Source of the DNA: an uncultured Zetaproteobacteria bacterium
GTDB lineage: Bacteria; Pseudomonadota; Zetaproteobacteria; Mariprofundales; Mariprofundaceae
Reading direction: 5' to 3'
DNA: 11,269 bases
NCBI GenBank assembly: GCA_913056285.1
Contig: CAJXNE010000052.1
Span: forward strand, 1 to 11,269
Numbering within the stretch: the first letter of the stretch is position 1; each line of letters starts with the position of its first letter. Of the stretch, positions 1-6,083 are shown in pieces. The notes beneath the pieces are model-generated. The model did no database searches and was not told where the DNA came from. It saw only the letters and a program-made list of their open reading frames with translations. Made by a program: the position numbers and the translations under genes.

Positions 1-2
1 GT

Positions 3-425
3 GACTCGCATGGCAATCTGCAACTCTCAGGCTCCGGCGCATTGGGTGATTTTTTGTCCGGTAAGGTGAAAGAAGCCTATGCAGGAGAATCTGTGCGCGT
101 ACGTGCTGACACGTTCGGTTATTTGCAACGCAGTTTTCCGACCATTATCTCACCTGTTGATGCCGAAGAAGCCCGCCTGGTGGGTGGTTTCGGTGTTGAT
201 CATGCGGTGGCTGGTGGTGAACCGGGGTCGGTGGCGATTCGTCGTATTTCCAGTGTGCCCTATGCCAGCGAATGTTTCATTACGCCGCTATCAACCGTGG
301 CGCGTGTTGCGACCGAATTGAAAAATGAATATATCAATGAGGCGGGCAATGATGTGACACAGGCCTGGCTGGATTATGTTGCGCCGCTGGTTGGTGAACT
401 GCCGCAGATGGGTAAATTGATCTGA
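3..425 (+). CDS. pfp: Phosphofructokinase, PPi-type family, 3' end (partial)
   Basis: The reading frame enters from the left edge (first full codon at base 3) and ends at TGA 423-425, giving about 140 C-terminal residues. Visible family blocks are GxLQLSGSGALGDFL near the start, then RVRADTFGYLQRSF, VDAEEARLVG, the segment GSVAIRRISS, and the closing NDVTQAWLDYVAPLVGELP. These are typical of the C-terminal half of the long PPi-dependent phosphofructokinases, which interconvert fructose 6-phosphate and fructose 1,6-bisphosphate in the cytoplasm. The N-terminal part that separates PPi from ATP specificity lies outside the window, so the phosphoryl donor is inferred from similarity only. The TTG at 42 is internal and not a true start. 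No convincing terminator follows; the next gene starts 170 bases downstream on the same strand. Confidence 0.85.
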   Translation, partial: DSHGNLQLSGSGALGDFLSGKVKEAYAGESVRVRADTFGYLQRSFPTIISPVDAEEARLVGGFGVDHAVAGGEPGSVAIRRISSVPYASECFITPLSTVARVATELKNEYINEAGNDVTQAWLDYVAPLVGELPQMGKLI

Positions 426-467
426 TTTTGATTTGTGGCGAGCAAAAGGGATAAAAAGGCTTGCCGG

Positions 468-509
468 TTCGATTTGTTAAATTCGATTTGATAAATTAGA
501 TTTGATAAA
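468..509 (+). repeat. Three tandem 14-bp AT-rich repeats
   Basis: Three head-to-tail copies with exact 14-base periodicity lie at 468-481 (TTCGATTTGTTAAA), 482-495 (TTCGATTTGATAAA) and 496-509 (TTAGATTTGATAAA). Copies 1 and 3 each differ from copy 2 by one base. A decayed fourth copy may begin at 511 (TTGACTTTG), and a related TTTGATTTG lies at 427-435 just after the pfp stop. The array sits in the spacer before the PhnA-like gene. TTGTTA (474-479) and TAGATT (497-502) inside it have promoter-like spacing of 17 bases, but each matches only 4 of 6 consensus positions. Function is unknown; it may be an operator array, a weak promoter region or simple slippage. Confidence 0.75.
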
Positions 510-595
510 ATTGACTTTGTGGCAAAGCCAGCCACTATCCGCCGCCAAAATGAAGCGTGAAGCTAATTCAAAATATATATGACAGGAATGAACAA

Positions 596-1174
596 ATGAG
601 TATCGAAACAGAACTACAGACACGCAGTGAATCCAAATGCGAACTGTGTGGTGCAACCGATAATCTTGGCGTGTACGATGTACCAGCCAGCCCCGGCGAG
701 GGAGCGGATGCATCCGTATTGATATGTGAAACCTGCCTCAATCAGATCGAGAATCCGGACGATGCGGATATCAATCACTGGCGCTGTCTGAATGATTCGA
801 TGTGGAGTCAGGTGCCTGCTGTGCAGGTGGTTGCATGGCGTATTCTGGATCGCTTTAAGGGCGAGGGATGGCCGCAAGATTTGCTGGATATGATGTATCT
901 GGAAGATGACGTGCGTGCCTGGGCTGAAGCCGGCGCTGAGAACGCCGAAGCGGATGCGGTTGTTCACCGTGATAGTAACGGGGCGGTACTTGAAGCTGGC
1001 GATACGGTTACTCTGATCAAAGATTTGAATGTCAAAGGCGGCGGCTTTACTGCCAAGCGTGGTACGGCAGTGCGAGGCATCCGTCTGGTGGCCGACAATG
1101 CAGAGCACATCGAAGGGCGGGTGAGTGGCCAGCAGATTGTTATTCTGACTCAGTTTGTGAAGAAATCGAACTGA
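596..1174 (+). CDS. PhnA/YjdM-family zinc-ribbon protein
   Basis: A 192-residue protein. The N-terminal zinc ribbon has two CxxC pairs (Cys15/Cys18 and Cys44/Cys47). A middle segment of about 60 residues (WRCLNDSMWSQVPAVQVVAWRIL onward) follows, and the C-terminal PhnA domain (about 122-192) carries GDTVTLIKDLNVKG, RGTAVRGIRLV and a final FVKK. The C-terminus matches the about 110-residue E. coli YjdM (old name PhnA); the extra middle makes this the long form found in many proteobacteria. The phn name is historical: the protein is not part of C-P lyase and its role is not settled, so no pathway is assigned. Start choice: ATG 596 has AGGAA at 584-588, 7 bases upstream, whereas the in-frame GTG at 557 has no such site. 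A hairpin terminator starts 18 bases after the stop, suggesting a monocistronic gene or the last gene of a pfp transcript. Confidence 0.88.
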   Translation: MSIETELQTRSESKCELCGATDNLGVYDVPASPGEGADASVLICETCLNQIENPDDADINHWRCLNDSMWSQVPAVQVVAWRILDRFKGEGWPQDLLDMMYLEDDVRAWAEAGAENAEADAVVHRDSNGAVLEAGDTVTLIKDLNVKGGGFTAKRGTAVRGIRLVADNAEHIEGRVSGQQIVILTQFVKKSN

Positions 1175-1191
1175 CCCTTTGTATGATGTCA

Positions 1192-1221
1192 AAGGCTGTC
1201 TGACTTCGGTTGGGCAGCCTT
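1192..1221 (+). terminator. Hairpin terminator after the PhnA-like gene
   Basis: AAGGCTGTCTGAC (1192-1204), loop TTCG (1205-1208), then GTTGGGCAGCCTT (1209-1221) form a 13-bp stem closed by a C(UUCG)G tetraloop. Three inner pairs are G-U wobbles that exist only in plus-strand RNA; in minus-strand RNA they become A-C mismatches, so the structure is built for the plus-strand transcript. It begins 18 bases after the PhnA-like stop. The following T tract is weak (TTGCGTTC), so termination efficiency is uncertain. Confidence 0.65.
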
Positions 1222-1423
1222 GCGTTCATAAATCAACTGCAATCTCAACTCTACATTGATTTTATAAGCTTGCTGAATGGGGCTATACCCCGCTTCACGG
1301 TATCCATTTTGAGAATAACATGAAAGCTTGCCCCATGAACGTAAGGTATTCTCAATACATGCGGGAGTGTCAAGGGTTGCCTGTGTTGTAAGCCCCAAAT
1401 GAAAGTATCCGATCATACCGGGC
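1222..1423. other. Gene-free spacer with interleaved inverted repeats
   Basis: I find no supportable gene here. The visible structure is an exact 9-bp inverted repeat TTGAGAATA (1309-1317) / TATTCTCAA (1347-1355), an exact 7-bp inverted repeat ATGGGGC (1277-1283) / GCCCCAT (1330-1336), and a direct repeat AAGCTTGC at 1266 and 1324. The two inverted repeats cross, so if transcribed they would give a pseudoknot-like topology or two alternative hairpins. A 102-codon minus-strand frame (1497 to 1189) covers the region, but it lacks a recognisable family or ribosome binding site, and its last codons are the terminator hairpin. The stretch could be a decayed gene or insertion relic. Confidence 0.4.
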
Positions 1424-1460
1424 TTGCTATTCAACAGTGATTTCGCTAGAAAGCGCGCCC
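1424..1460 (+). promoter_or_regulatory. Possible rpsB-operon promoter with GC-rich discriminator
   Basis: TTGCTA (1424-1429) and TAGAAA (1447-1452) are separated by 17 bases; each matches 4 of 6 sigma-70 consensus positions. The bases after the -10 element read GCGCGCCC (1453-1460), a GC-rich discriminator like those of stringently controlled rRNA and ribosomal-protein promoters. Transcription would start near 1459, giving a leader of about 110 bases before rpsB. The hexamers are weak, so this rests on spacing, discriminator and position. Confidence 0.4.
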
Positions 1461-1473
1461 GCTCGGAAGAGCG
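1460..1473 (+). promoter_or_regulatory. Leader hairpin with GNRA loop upstream of rpsB
   Basis: CGCTC (1460-1464), loop GGAA (1465-1468), GAGCG (1469-1473) form a perfect 5-bp stem with a GNRA tetraloop. The stem overlaps a 10-bp palindrome GCGAATTCGC (1471-1480), so an alternative pairing is possible. It would lie at the 5' end of the rpsB leader. In E. coli, protein S2 represses rpsB-tsf through its leader; whether this hairpin serves that role is a guess. Confidence 0.35.
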
Positions 1474-1570
1474 AATTCGCACACCGTTCAAAACCATTGT
1501 GCCCGTTTATTGAGATTTACTGAAGATGAACTGGTACGGACGGTGGAGGAAAAACAATCGGAGGACTTAA

Positions 1571-2329
1571 ATGTCTCAATTTACTATGAAGCAACTGCTT
1601 GAAGCCGGCGTGCACTTTGGTCACCAGACCCGTCGCTGGAACCCGAAAATGGCCCCTTACATTTTCGGTAAACGTAACGGAATCCATATTATTGATCTGC
1701 AGAAAACACTGCGAATGGCTAATGAATCCTATTCATTTATGCAGGCGCTGGCTGCTGCTGGCGGTCGCGTGCTGTATGTTGGCACCAAGCGTCAGGCCCG
1801 TGATGCGGTCAAAGAAGAATCTTCCCGTGCTGGCCATTACTACGTTAATCACCGCTGGCTGGGCGGCACGCTGACCAACTTTGCCACCGTGCAACAGTCC
1901 GTACGCAAGATGAAAGACTTGCAGCGCCAGAAAGAAGAGGGCGTGTTCGAGCTGCTGACCAAGAAAGAAGCGCTCGGCTTGCAGCGTGAGCTCGATAAGC
2001 TGGAGCGCTCGCTCGGCGGCATCAAGGAAATGAACGACCTGCCTGACTGTCTGTTTGTGGTTGATGTGCGCAAGGAAGAGTTGGCTGTCAAAGAAGCCCA
2101 GAAGCTGGGTATTCCGGTTGTAGCCGTGGTGGATTCCAACTGCGACCCGTCAGGCATTGATTATATCATACCTGGCAACGATGATGCGATTCGCGCTGTT
2201 CGCCTGTTCTGTAGCAAGGTTGCCGATGCTCTTCTTGAAGGCGCTGAAGCATGGCAGTTGGAAAATGCCGAAGACGGCGATGATGTGGTGGAAGCCATGT
2301 CAGTCGATGTTGAAACGGCAGCTGAATAA
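1571..2329 (+). CDS. rpsB: 30S ribosomal protein S2
   Basis: 252 residues, full length for S2. Family blocks are the N-terminal MKQLLEAGVHFGHQTRRWNPKM, YIFGKRNGIHIIDLQKT, NHRWLGGTLTNF, LPDCLFVVDVRKE and the C-terminal SGIDYIIPGNDDAIRAV, ending in the usual acidic tail (ENAEDGDD onward). S2 binds the 30S subunit at the head-body junction, late in assembly, and helps recruit S1. The start is fixed by a strong GGAGGA (1560-1565) 5 bases before ATG and by alignment with the family N-terminus. It is the first gene of the operon; tsf follows after 39 bases with no terminator that I can see between them. Confidence 0.98.
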   Translation: MSQFTMKQLLEAGVHFGHQTRRWNPKMAPYIFGKRNGIHIIDLQKTLRMANESYSFMQALAAAGGRVLYVGTKRQARDAVKEESSRAGHYYVNHRWLGGTLTNFATVQQSVRKMKDLQRQKEEGVFELLTKKEALGLQRELDKLERSLGGIKEMNDLPDCLFVVDVRKEELAVKEAQKLGIPVVAVVDSNCDPSGIDYIIPGNDDAIRAVRLFCSKVADALLEGAEAWQLENAEDGDDVVEAMSVDVETAAE

Positions 2330-2368
2330 TAGTTACTTAATAATAAACGATTACGGAGCATATAAGAA

Positions 2369-3238
2369 ATGAGCATTACTGCTGCAGATGTAAAAAAACT
2401 GCGTGAGATCAGCGGTGCAGGCATGATGGACTGCAAAAGAGCATTGAATGAAACTGATGGCGATATTGATGCTGCGGTCGATTTTCTGCGCAAAAAAGGA
2501 CTGGCTGCTGCTTCCAAAAAGGCTGGCCGTGTTGCGGCTGAAGGCGTTGTTGTTTCAGTATCTGAAGGCAATGTCGGCGTCGTTCTTGAAGTAAATTCAG
2601 AAACTGATTTTGTTAGTAAAAACGATAGCTTTGTTGGGTTTGTTAATGAAGTAGCTTCGATTATTATCAAGGAAAATCCGGCTGACAACGAGGCGCTTAA
2701 GGCGTTGCCTTTTGATAGCGAGCATAATGTTGAGCAGGCCTTGTCGCAGTTGATTGCCACCATTGGTGAGAATATGAGCATTCGTCGCTTTGAACGCACT
2801 GAAGCGGCTGCAGTTGCTTCTTATGTTCATGGCGGTGGTAAAATCGGCGTACTGATAGGTATCGACGGTGATGTGGATGCCGCTTTGGCACGTGGCGTGG
2901 CCATGCATGTGGCCGCAGCCAATCCGCGTTTTATTGCGCGTGATGATGTGGATGCGGATACGGCAGCGCGCGAACGGGCTGTGCTGTCGGAGCGTGCTAT
3001 TGCCAGCGGTAAACCTGAAGCGATTGTGGAAAAAATCGTGACCGGCCAGATGAACAGGTTCTATTCTGAAACCTGTCTGCTGGAGCAGGATTTTGTGATG
3101 GATACCGACCAGAAAGTCGGCAAGGCGCTGGGCGATGCCAGTGTCGTGAGTATGGCTCGCTTCCAGTTGGGTGAAGGTATCGAGAAGAAAGAAGAAGATT
3201 TCGCCGCCGAAGTGGCAGCGCAGATTCAGGGTAGCTGA
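2369..3238 (+). CDS. tsf: Translation elongation factor Ts
   Basis: 289 residues, the size of a proteobacterial EF-Ts. It is the guanine nucleotide exchange factor that releases GDP from EF-Tu in the cytoplasm. The N-terminal UBA-like domain (about 5-45) reads VKKLREISGAGMMDCKRAL. The core signature TDFVSKN places Asp80-Phe81 at the same numbering as the E. coli residues that insert into EF-Tu. The C-terminal part (about 223-265) holds GQMNRFYSETCLLEQDFVMD, a conserved dimerisation/coiled-coil region segment. GGAG at 2355-2358 precedes the ATG by 10 bases. It follows rpsB as in nearly all bacteria and is followed 5 bases later by pyrH. Confidence 0.98.
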   Translation: MSITAADVKKLREISGAGMMDCKRALNETDGDIDAAVDFLRKKGLAAASKKAGRVAAEGVVVSVSEGNVGVVLEVNSETDFVSKNDSFVGFVNEVASIIIKENPADNEALKALPFDSEHNVEQALSQLIATIGENMSIRRFERTEAAAVASYVHGGGKIGVLIGIDGDVDAALARGVAMHVAAANPRFIARDDVDADTAARERAVLSERAIASGKPEAIVEKIVTGQMNRFYSETCLLEQDFVMDTDQKVGKALGDASVVSMARFQLGEGIEKKEEDFAAEVAAQIQGS

Positions 3239-3243
3239 TTCGC

Positions 3244-4005
3244 ATGACCACTTCCCCCGGAAACGGTTTGCAAGACAGTGGTCAGCAGCGCCCGTTTAAA
3301 CGGGTGCTGCTGAAACTCTCCGGTGAAGTGTTGATGGGTGATACCGTTTTCGGTATCGATACGACGACAATCAACCGTTTGGCATCTGAACTGATTGAAG
3401 TGCAACAATCCGGTGTCGAGCTGGCGATTGTGATCGGCGGCGGTAATATATTTCGCGGCGTCGGCAATATGGCTGCGGGCATGGATCGGGCCAGCGCAGA
3501 CTATATGGGCATGCTTGCCACGGTGATGAATGCCATCGCCTTGCAGGATGCGATTGAACGGCAGGGCGCTACAGTGCGCATGATTTCGGCCTTGTATATT
3601 AAAGAAGTTGGTGAGCCCTATATCCGCCGCAGGGCAGTGCGCCATCTGGAAAAAGGTCGCATTCTTATCTTCGGTGCCGGCACTGGTAATCCTTATTTTA
3701 CCACCGATACGGCTGCAAGTTTGCGTGCCATGGAAATTCAGGCGGATGTCGTTCTCAAAGGCACCAAGGTGGATGGCGTGTATACCGCCGATCCGGTAAA
3801 GGATCCGACAGCAACAAAATACGAGACACTGACATTTACAAAGGCGTTGACCAAACGGCTCGGCGTGATGGATGCGACAGCGATGTCGTTGTGCCGGGAT
3901 AACCAGATGCCGATCGTGGTGTTTGATGTGACCACACCAGGCCAGATGCTCAGGGCGATTTCGGGCGAAAATGTTGGTACGCTGGTTCAGGAGGGTGAAG
4001 GGTGA
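3244..4005 (+). CDS. pyrH: UMP kinase
   Basis: 253 residues of the amino-acid-kinase fold; phosphorylates UMP to UDP with ATP and is normally a hexamer controlled by GTP and UTP. Visible motifs are KLSGEVLMG (24-32), the glycine loop VIGGGNIFRG (63-72), the family block DRASADYMGMLATVMN (81-96), later GAGTGNPYFTTDTAA, and KGTKVDGVYTADP near the nucleotide site. The N-terminal extension of about 15 polar residues before FKRVLLKLSGE is slightly longer than in E. coli (241 residues), but no better start lies inside it. AGGGT (3228-3232) lies 11 bases before ATG. The stop overlaps the GTG start of frr (GTGA at 4002-4005). Confidence 0.97.
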   Translation: MTTSPGNGLQDSGQQRPFKRVLLKLSGEVLMGDTVFGIDTTTINRLASELIEVQQSGVELAIVIGGGNIFRGVGNMAAGMDRASADYMGMLATVMNAIALQDAIERQGATVRMISALYIKEVGEPYIRRRAVRHLEKGRILIFGAGTGNPYFTTDTAASLRAMEIQADVVLKGTKVDGVYTADPVKDPTATKYETLTFTKALTKRLGVMDATAMSLCRDNQMPIVVFDVTTPGQMLRAISGENVGTLVQEGEG

Positions 4006-4559
4006 GCGGTGATATGGAAAACGATATGGATCTCAGAATGCAGAAGTCCATCGTGGCTTTGAAGTCGGAGCTTGCCACCATCCGCACAGGTCGGGCCAAT
4101 GCAGCCTTGCTTGACCATGTGACGGTGCCTTATTACGGCTCTGAGGTGCCGGTATCTCAAATCGGCAATATCTCTGTGCCGGAGCCGCGCATGTTGATGA
4201 TTGCACCATGGGAAAAAAGCATTCTCGGCGATCTGGAAAAAGCGATTCTAAAATCGGATCTCGGATTGAATCCAACCAGTGATGGCGAAGTGATTCGAAT
4301 CGTATTGCCTGAACTGACTGAAGATCGCCGCAGGGACCTGGTTAAACAGGTTAAGGCTGTGGGTGAGAAGGCCAAGGTGTCGGTGCGTAATATTCGACGC
4401 GATGCCAATGACGCTGTTAAAAAGCAGGTCAAAGATGAGGGTATGTCTGAAGACGAAAGTAAGCGTTTGCAGGATTATATCCAGAAAATCACGGATAAAT
4501 TCGTAGCCGAAATCGATCAGGTTGTTGAGCATAAAGATAAAGATATTCTGACTGTCTGA
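4002..4559 (+). CDS. frr: Ribosome recycling factor
   Basis: 185 residues, identical in length to E. coli RRF. With EF-G it splits the post-termination ribosome. Family blocks are IRTGRAN (27-33), YYGSEVPVSQIGNISVPEPR, DLGLNPTSDGEVIRI, LTEDRRRDLVKQVK and VRNIRRDAND; the first and last belong to the three-helix-bundle domain I. The GTG start at 4002 is supported by AGGAGG at 3989-3994 with 7-base spacing and by an N-terminus that aligns residue for residue with E. coli RRF; the ATGs at 4014 and 4026 would shorten it. It overlaps pyrH by 4 bases and uppS by one base (TGATG), consistent with coupled translation. Confidence 0.97.
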   Translation: MSGDMENDMDLRMQKSIVALKSELATIRTGRANAALLDHVTVPYYGSEVPVSQIGNISVPEPRMLMIAPWEKSILGDLEKAILKSDLGLNPTSDGEVIRIVLPELTEDRRRDLVKQVKAVGEKAKVSVRNIRRDANDAVKKQVKDEGMSEDESKRLQDYIQKITDKFVAEIDQVVEHKDKDILTV

Positions 4560-5314
4560 TGTCTGCATCCGACTCGGAGGACGTGGCTACCTCGCCAACA
4601 CATGTAGGCATTATAATGGATGGCAACGGGCGCTGGGCCAGGGCGCGCGGCAGCAATCGTCTGGCCGGCCATAAGCAGGGTGCTGAAGTGGCGCGCAATG
4701 TCGTACGCTGGGCCAAAGAACTCGGAGTCAGGCAAATCTCCCTGTATGCATTTTCAACCGAGAACTGGGAACGACCCAAGCTGGAAGTGCGCGGGTTGAT
4801 GAGCTTATTGGCCATCCTGTTGCCCAAAACTCTGCCCGAGATGATGGACAATGAAGTGCGCTTTCGCACCCTGGGCGATATTTCACCATTACCGACCAGT
4901 GCGCGCAAAGCCGTTGAGCAGGCTTGTGAAGAAACTGCCAATAATACCGGTATCGATTTGATTTTGTGCCTGAACTATGGCGGTCAGCAGGAGATACTTG
5001 CTGCGGTCAAGCAAACGCTGCAATGGGCGCAGAGTATGCCTGATGAGCAGCAGGCTTTGGCTACGTTGAACCCGGAGCAATTCCGTCAACTGATGTGGCG
5101 ACATGATATCGCTCCGCTTGACCTGCTTATTCGCACCGGCGGCGAAATGCGTATTTCCAATTTCCATCTGTGGGACGCGGCTTATGCCGAGCTCTATTTC
5201 TCCGATGTGTACTGGCCGGACTTCAGTAAAGAGGATTTGCAACTGGCGCTGGATGAATATGCATCACGGGAACGCCGCTACGGCCAAACCAGCGAGCAGG
5301 TTAAACATGAATGA
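4559..5314 (+). CDS. uppS: Isoprenyl (undecaprenyl diphosphate) synthase
   Basis: 251 residues of the cis-prenyltransferase family. It condenses isopentenyl diphosphate onto farnesyl diphosphate to make the C55 lipid carrier for peptidoglycan and O-antigen. The signature HVGIIMDGNGRWA (15-27) carries the catalytic Asp21, equivalent to Asp26 of E. coli. YAFSTENWERP follows, and the C-terminal block RTGGEMRISNFHLWDAAYAELYF (from Arg192) holds the substrate-binding RTGGE, then WPDF and RERRYG. The start ATG shares its A with the frr stop and has no strong Shine-Dalgarno site, so expression probably depends on coupling to frr. Its substrates derive from the pathway that includes dxr, two genes downstream. 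Confidence 0.97.
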   Translation: MSASDSEDVATSPTHVGIIMDGNGRWARARGSNRLAGHKQGAEVARNVVRWAKELGVRQISLYAFSTENWERPKLEVRGLMSLLAILLPKTLPEMMDNEVRFRTLGDISPLPTSARKAVEQACEETANNTGIDLILCLNYGGQQEILAAVKQTLQWAQSMPDEQQALATLNPEQFRQLMWRHDIAPLDLLIRTGGEMRISNFHLWDAAYAELYFSDVYWPDFSKEDLQLALDEYASRERRYGQTSEQVKHE

Positions 5315-6083
5315 ACTGAGCAAACGTATTGTGACTGCCGCTGTGCTGCTGCTCGCCGTGTATGGTTGGTATGTTTATCTGGCATCACCATGGTTTGAGC
5401 TCGGGCTGGCCCTGATCGGCTTGGCAGCCAGTTGCGAGCTCGTGATGCTGGTGAAGTTGCGACAGTCCGCACTGTACATGCTAACTGCGCTGGCACTGTG
5501 GATCGCATTTGCGCTGCATCCGGGCATTGAGCTGTTGTTGTTGGGCTGCTTTGGTTGGTTTGTACTGTTTGTCATCGGTGCGCGAACAAATCCTGCTTCA
5601 TTCGCCGATTTTTTTGCCGCGATCTGGATGCTTGGGTGGGTGTTTGTGTTCGCATTGGCCATCGCCCAAACGCATGCTAGCACGGCTGGGCAAGGCTTGA
5701 TTATCGGTGCCTGTCTGGCCGTATGGGTGTCTGATTCGGCGGCCTATTTTGTTGGCAAGGCCATTGGAAAAAACAAACTCTGTCCGGCTATCAGTCCGGG
5801 TAAGTCGGTGCAGGGCGCGCTCGGCGGGTTACTGTTTGGTGTGCCTGTTGCCGTAGCCAGCTGGCTGTACTGGGATGTGATGTCTGTGTTCGCCGCCATC
5901 ATGCTGGCTATGTTGACTGTGGTGGCCGGGATGTTCGGCGATTTATCAGAATCAGCGGTTAAACGCATGGTCGGAGCCAAGGACAGCGGTCGCATTCTGC
6001 CTGGTCACGGCGGTATTCTTGATCGCATCGATGCAATTATCATGGCAGTGCCGGTAGCCTGGTTACTTTGGAGTATGCAATGA
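5307..6083 (+). CDS. cdsA: Phosphatidate cytidylyltransferase (CDP-diglyceride synthase)
   Basis: 258 residues, strongly hydrophobic with several membrane helices (first at about 8-27, others through residue 206). It makes CDP-diacylglycerol from phosphatidate and CTP at the inner membrane, the branch point for phospholipids. The C-terminal signature is complete: from Ser216, SAVKRMVGAKDSG, then LPGHGGILDRID ending at Asp242, with the acidic residues used for metal binding. Start: the open frame extends far upstream inside uppS, but ATG 5307 gives the usual N-terminus (MNELSKRI) and has AGCAGG at 5295-5300, 6 bases upstream. It overlaps the uppS stop by 8 bases and the dxr start by 4 (ATGA). 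Confidence 0.96.
   Translation: MNELSKRIVTAAVLLLAVYGWYVYLASPWFELGLALIGLAASCELVMLVKLRQSALYMLTALALWIAFALHPGIELLLLGCFGWFVLFVIGARTNPASFADFFAAIWMLGWVFVFALAIAQTHASTAGQGLIIGACLAVWVSDSAAYFVGKAIGKNKLCPAISPGKSVQGALGGLLFGVPVAVASWLYWDVMSVFAAIMLAMLTVVAGMFGDLSESAVKRMVGAKDSGRILPGHGGILDRIDAIIMAVPVAWLLWSMQ

Noticed and set aside
466..476. GGTTCGATTTG resembling a tRNA T-loop
   Set aside because: No matching T-stem, acceptor stem or CCA-like end around it; it is part of the 14-bp repeat array.
519..535. GTGGC/GCCAC hairpin before the PhnA-like gene
   Set aside because: Only 5 bp with a 7-base loop and no T tract; too weak to call a terminator or operator.
557..595. Upstream GTG start for the PhnA-like gene
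   Set aside because: It would add 13 residues not seen in the family and has no Shine-Dalgarno site, while ATG 596 has AGGAA at good spacing.
614..1192. 192-codon minus-strand open frame opposite the PhnA-like gene
   Set aside because: It lies antisense to a well-supported zinc-ribbon protein with clear CxxC pairs and a PhnA domain, so it is a shadow.
1189..1497. 102-codon minus-strand open frame in the spacer before rpsB
   Set aside because: No recognisable family, no ribosome binding site before the ATG, it would run against the proposed rpsB promoter, and its final codons coincide with the plus-strand terminator hairpin. Kept only as a possible relic.
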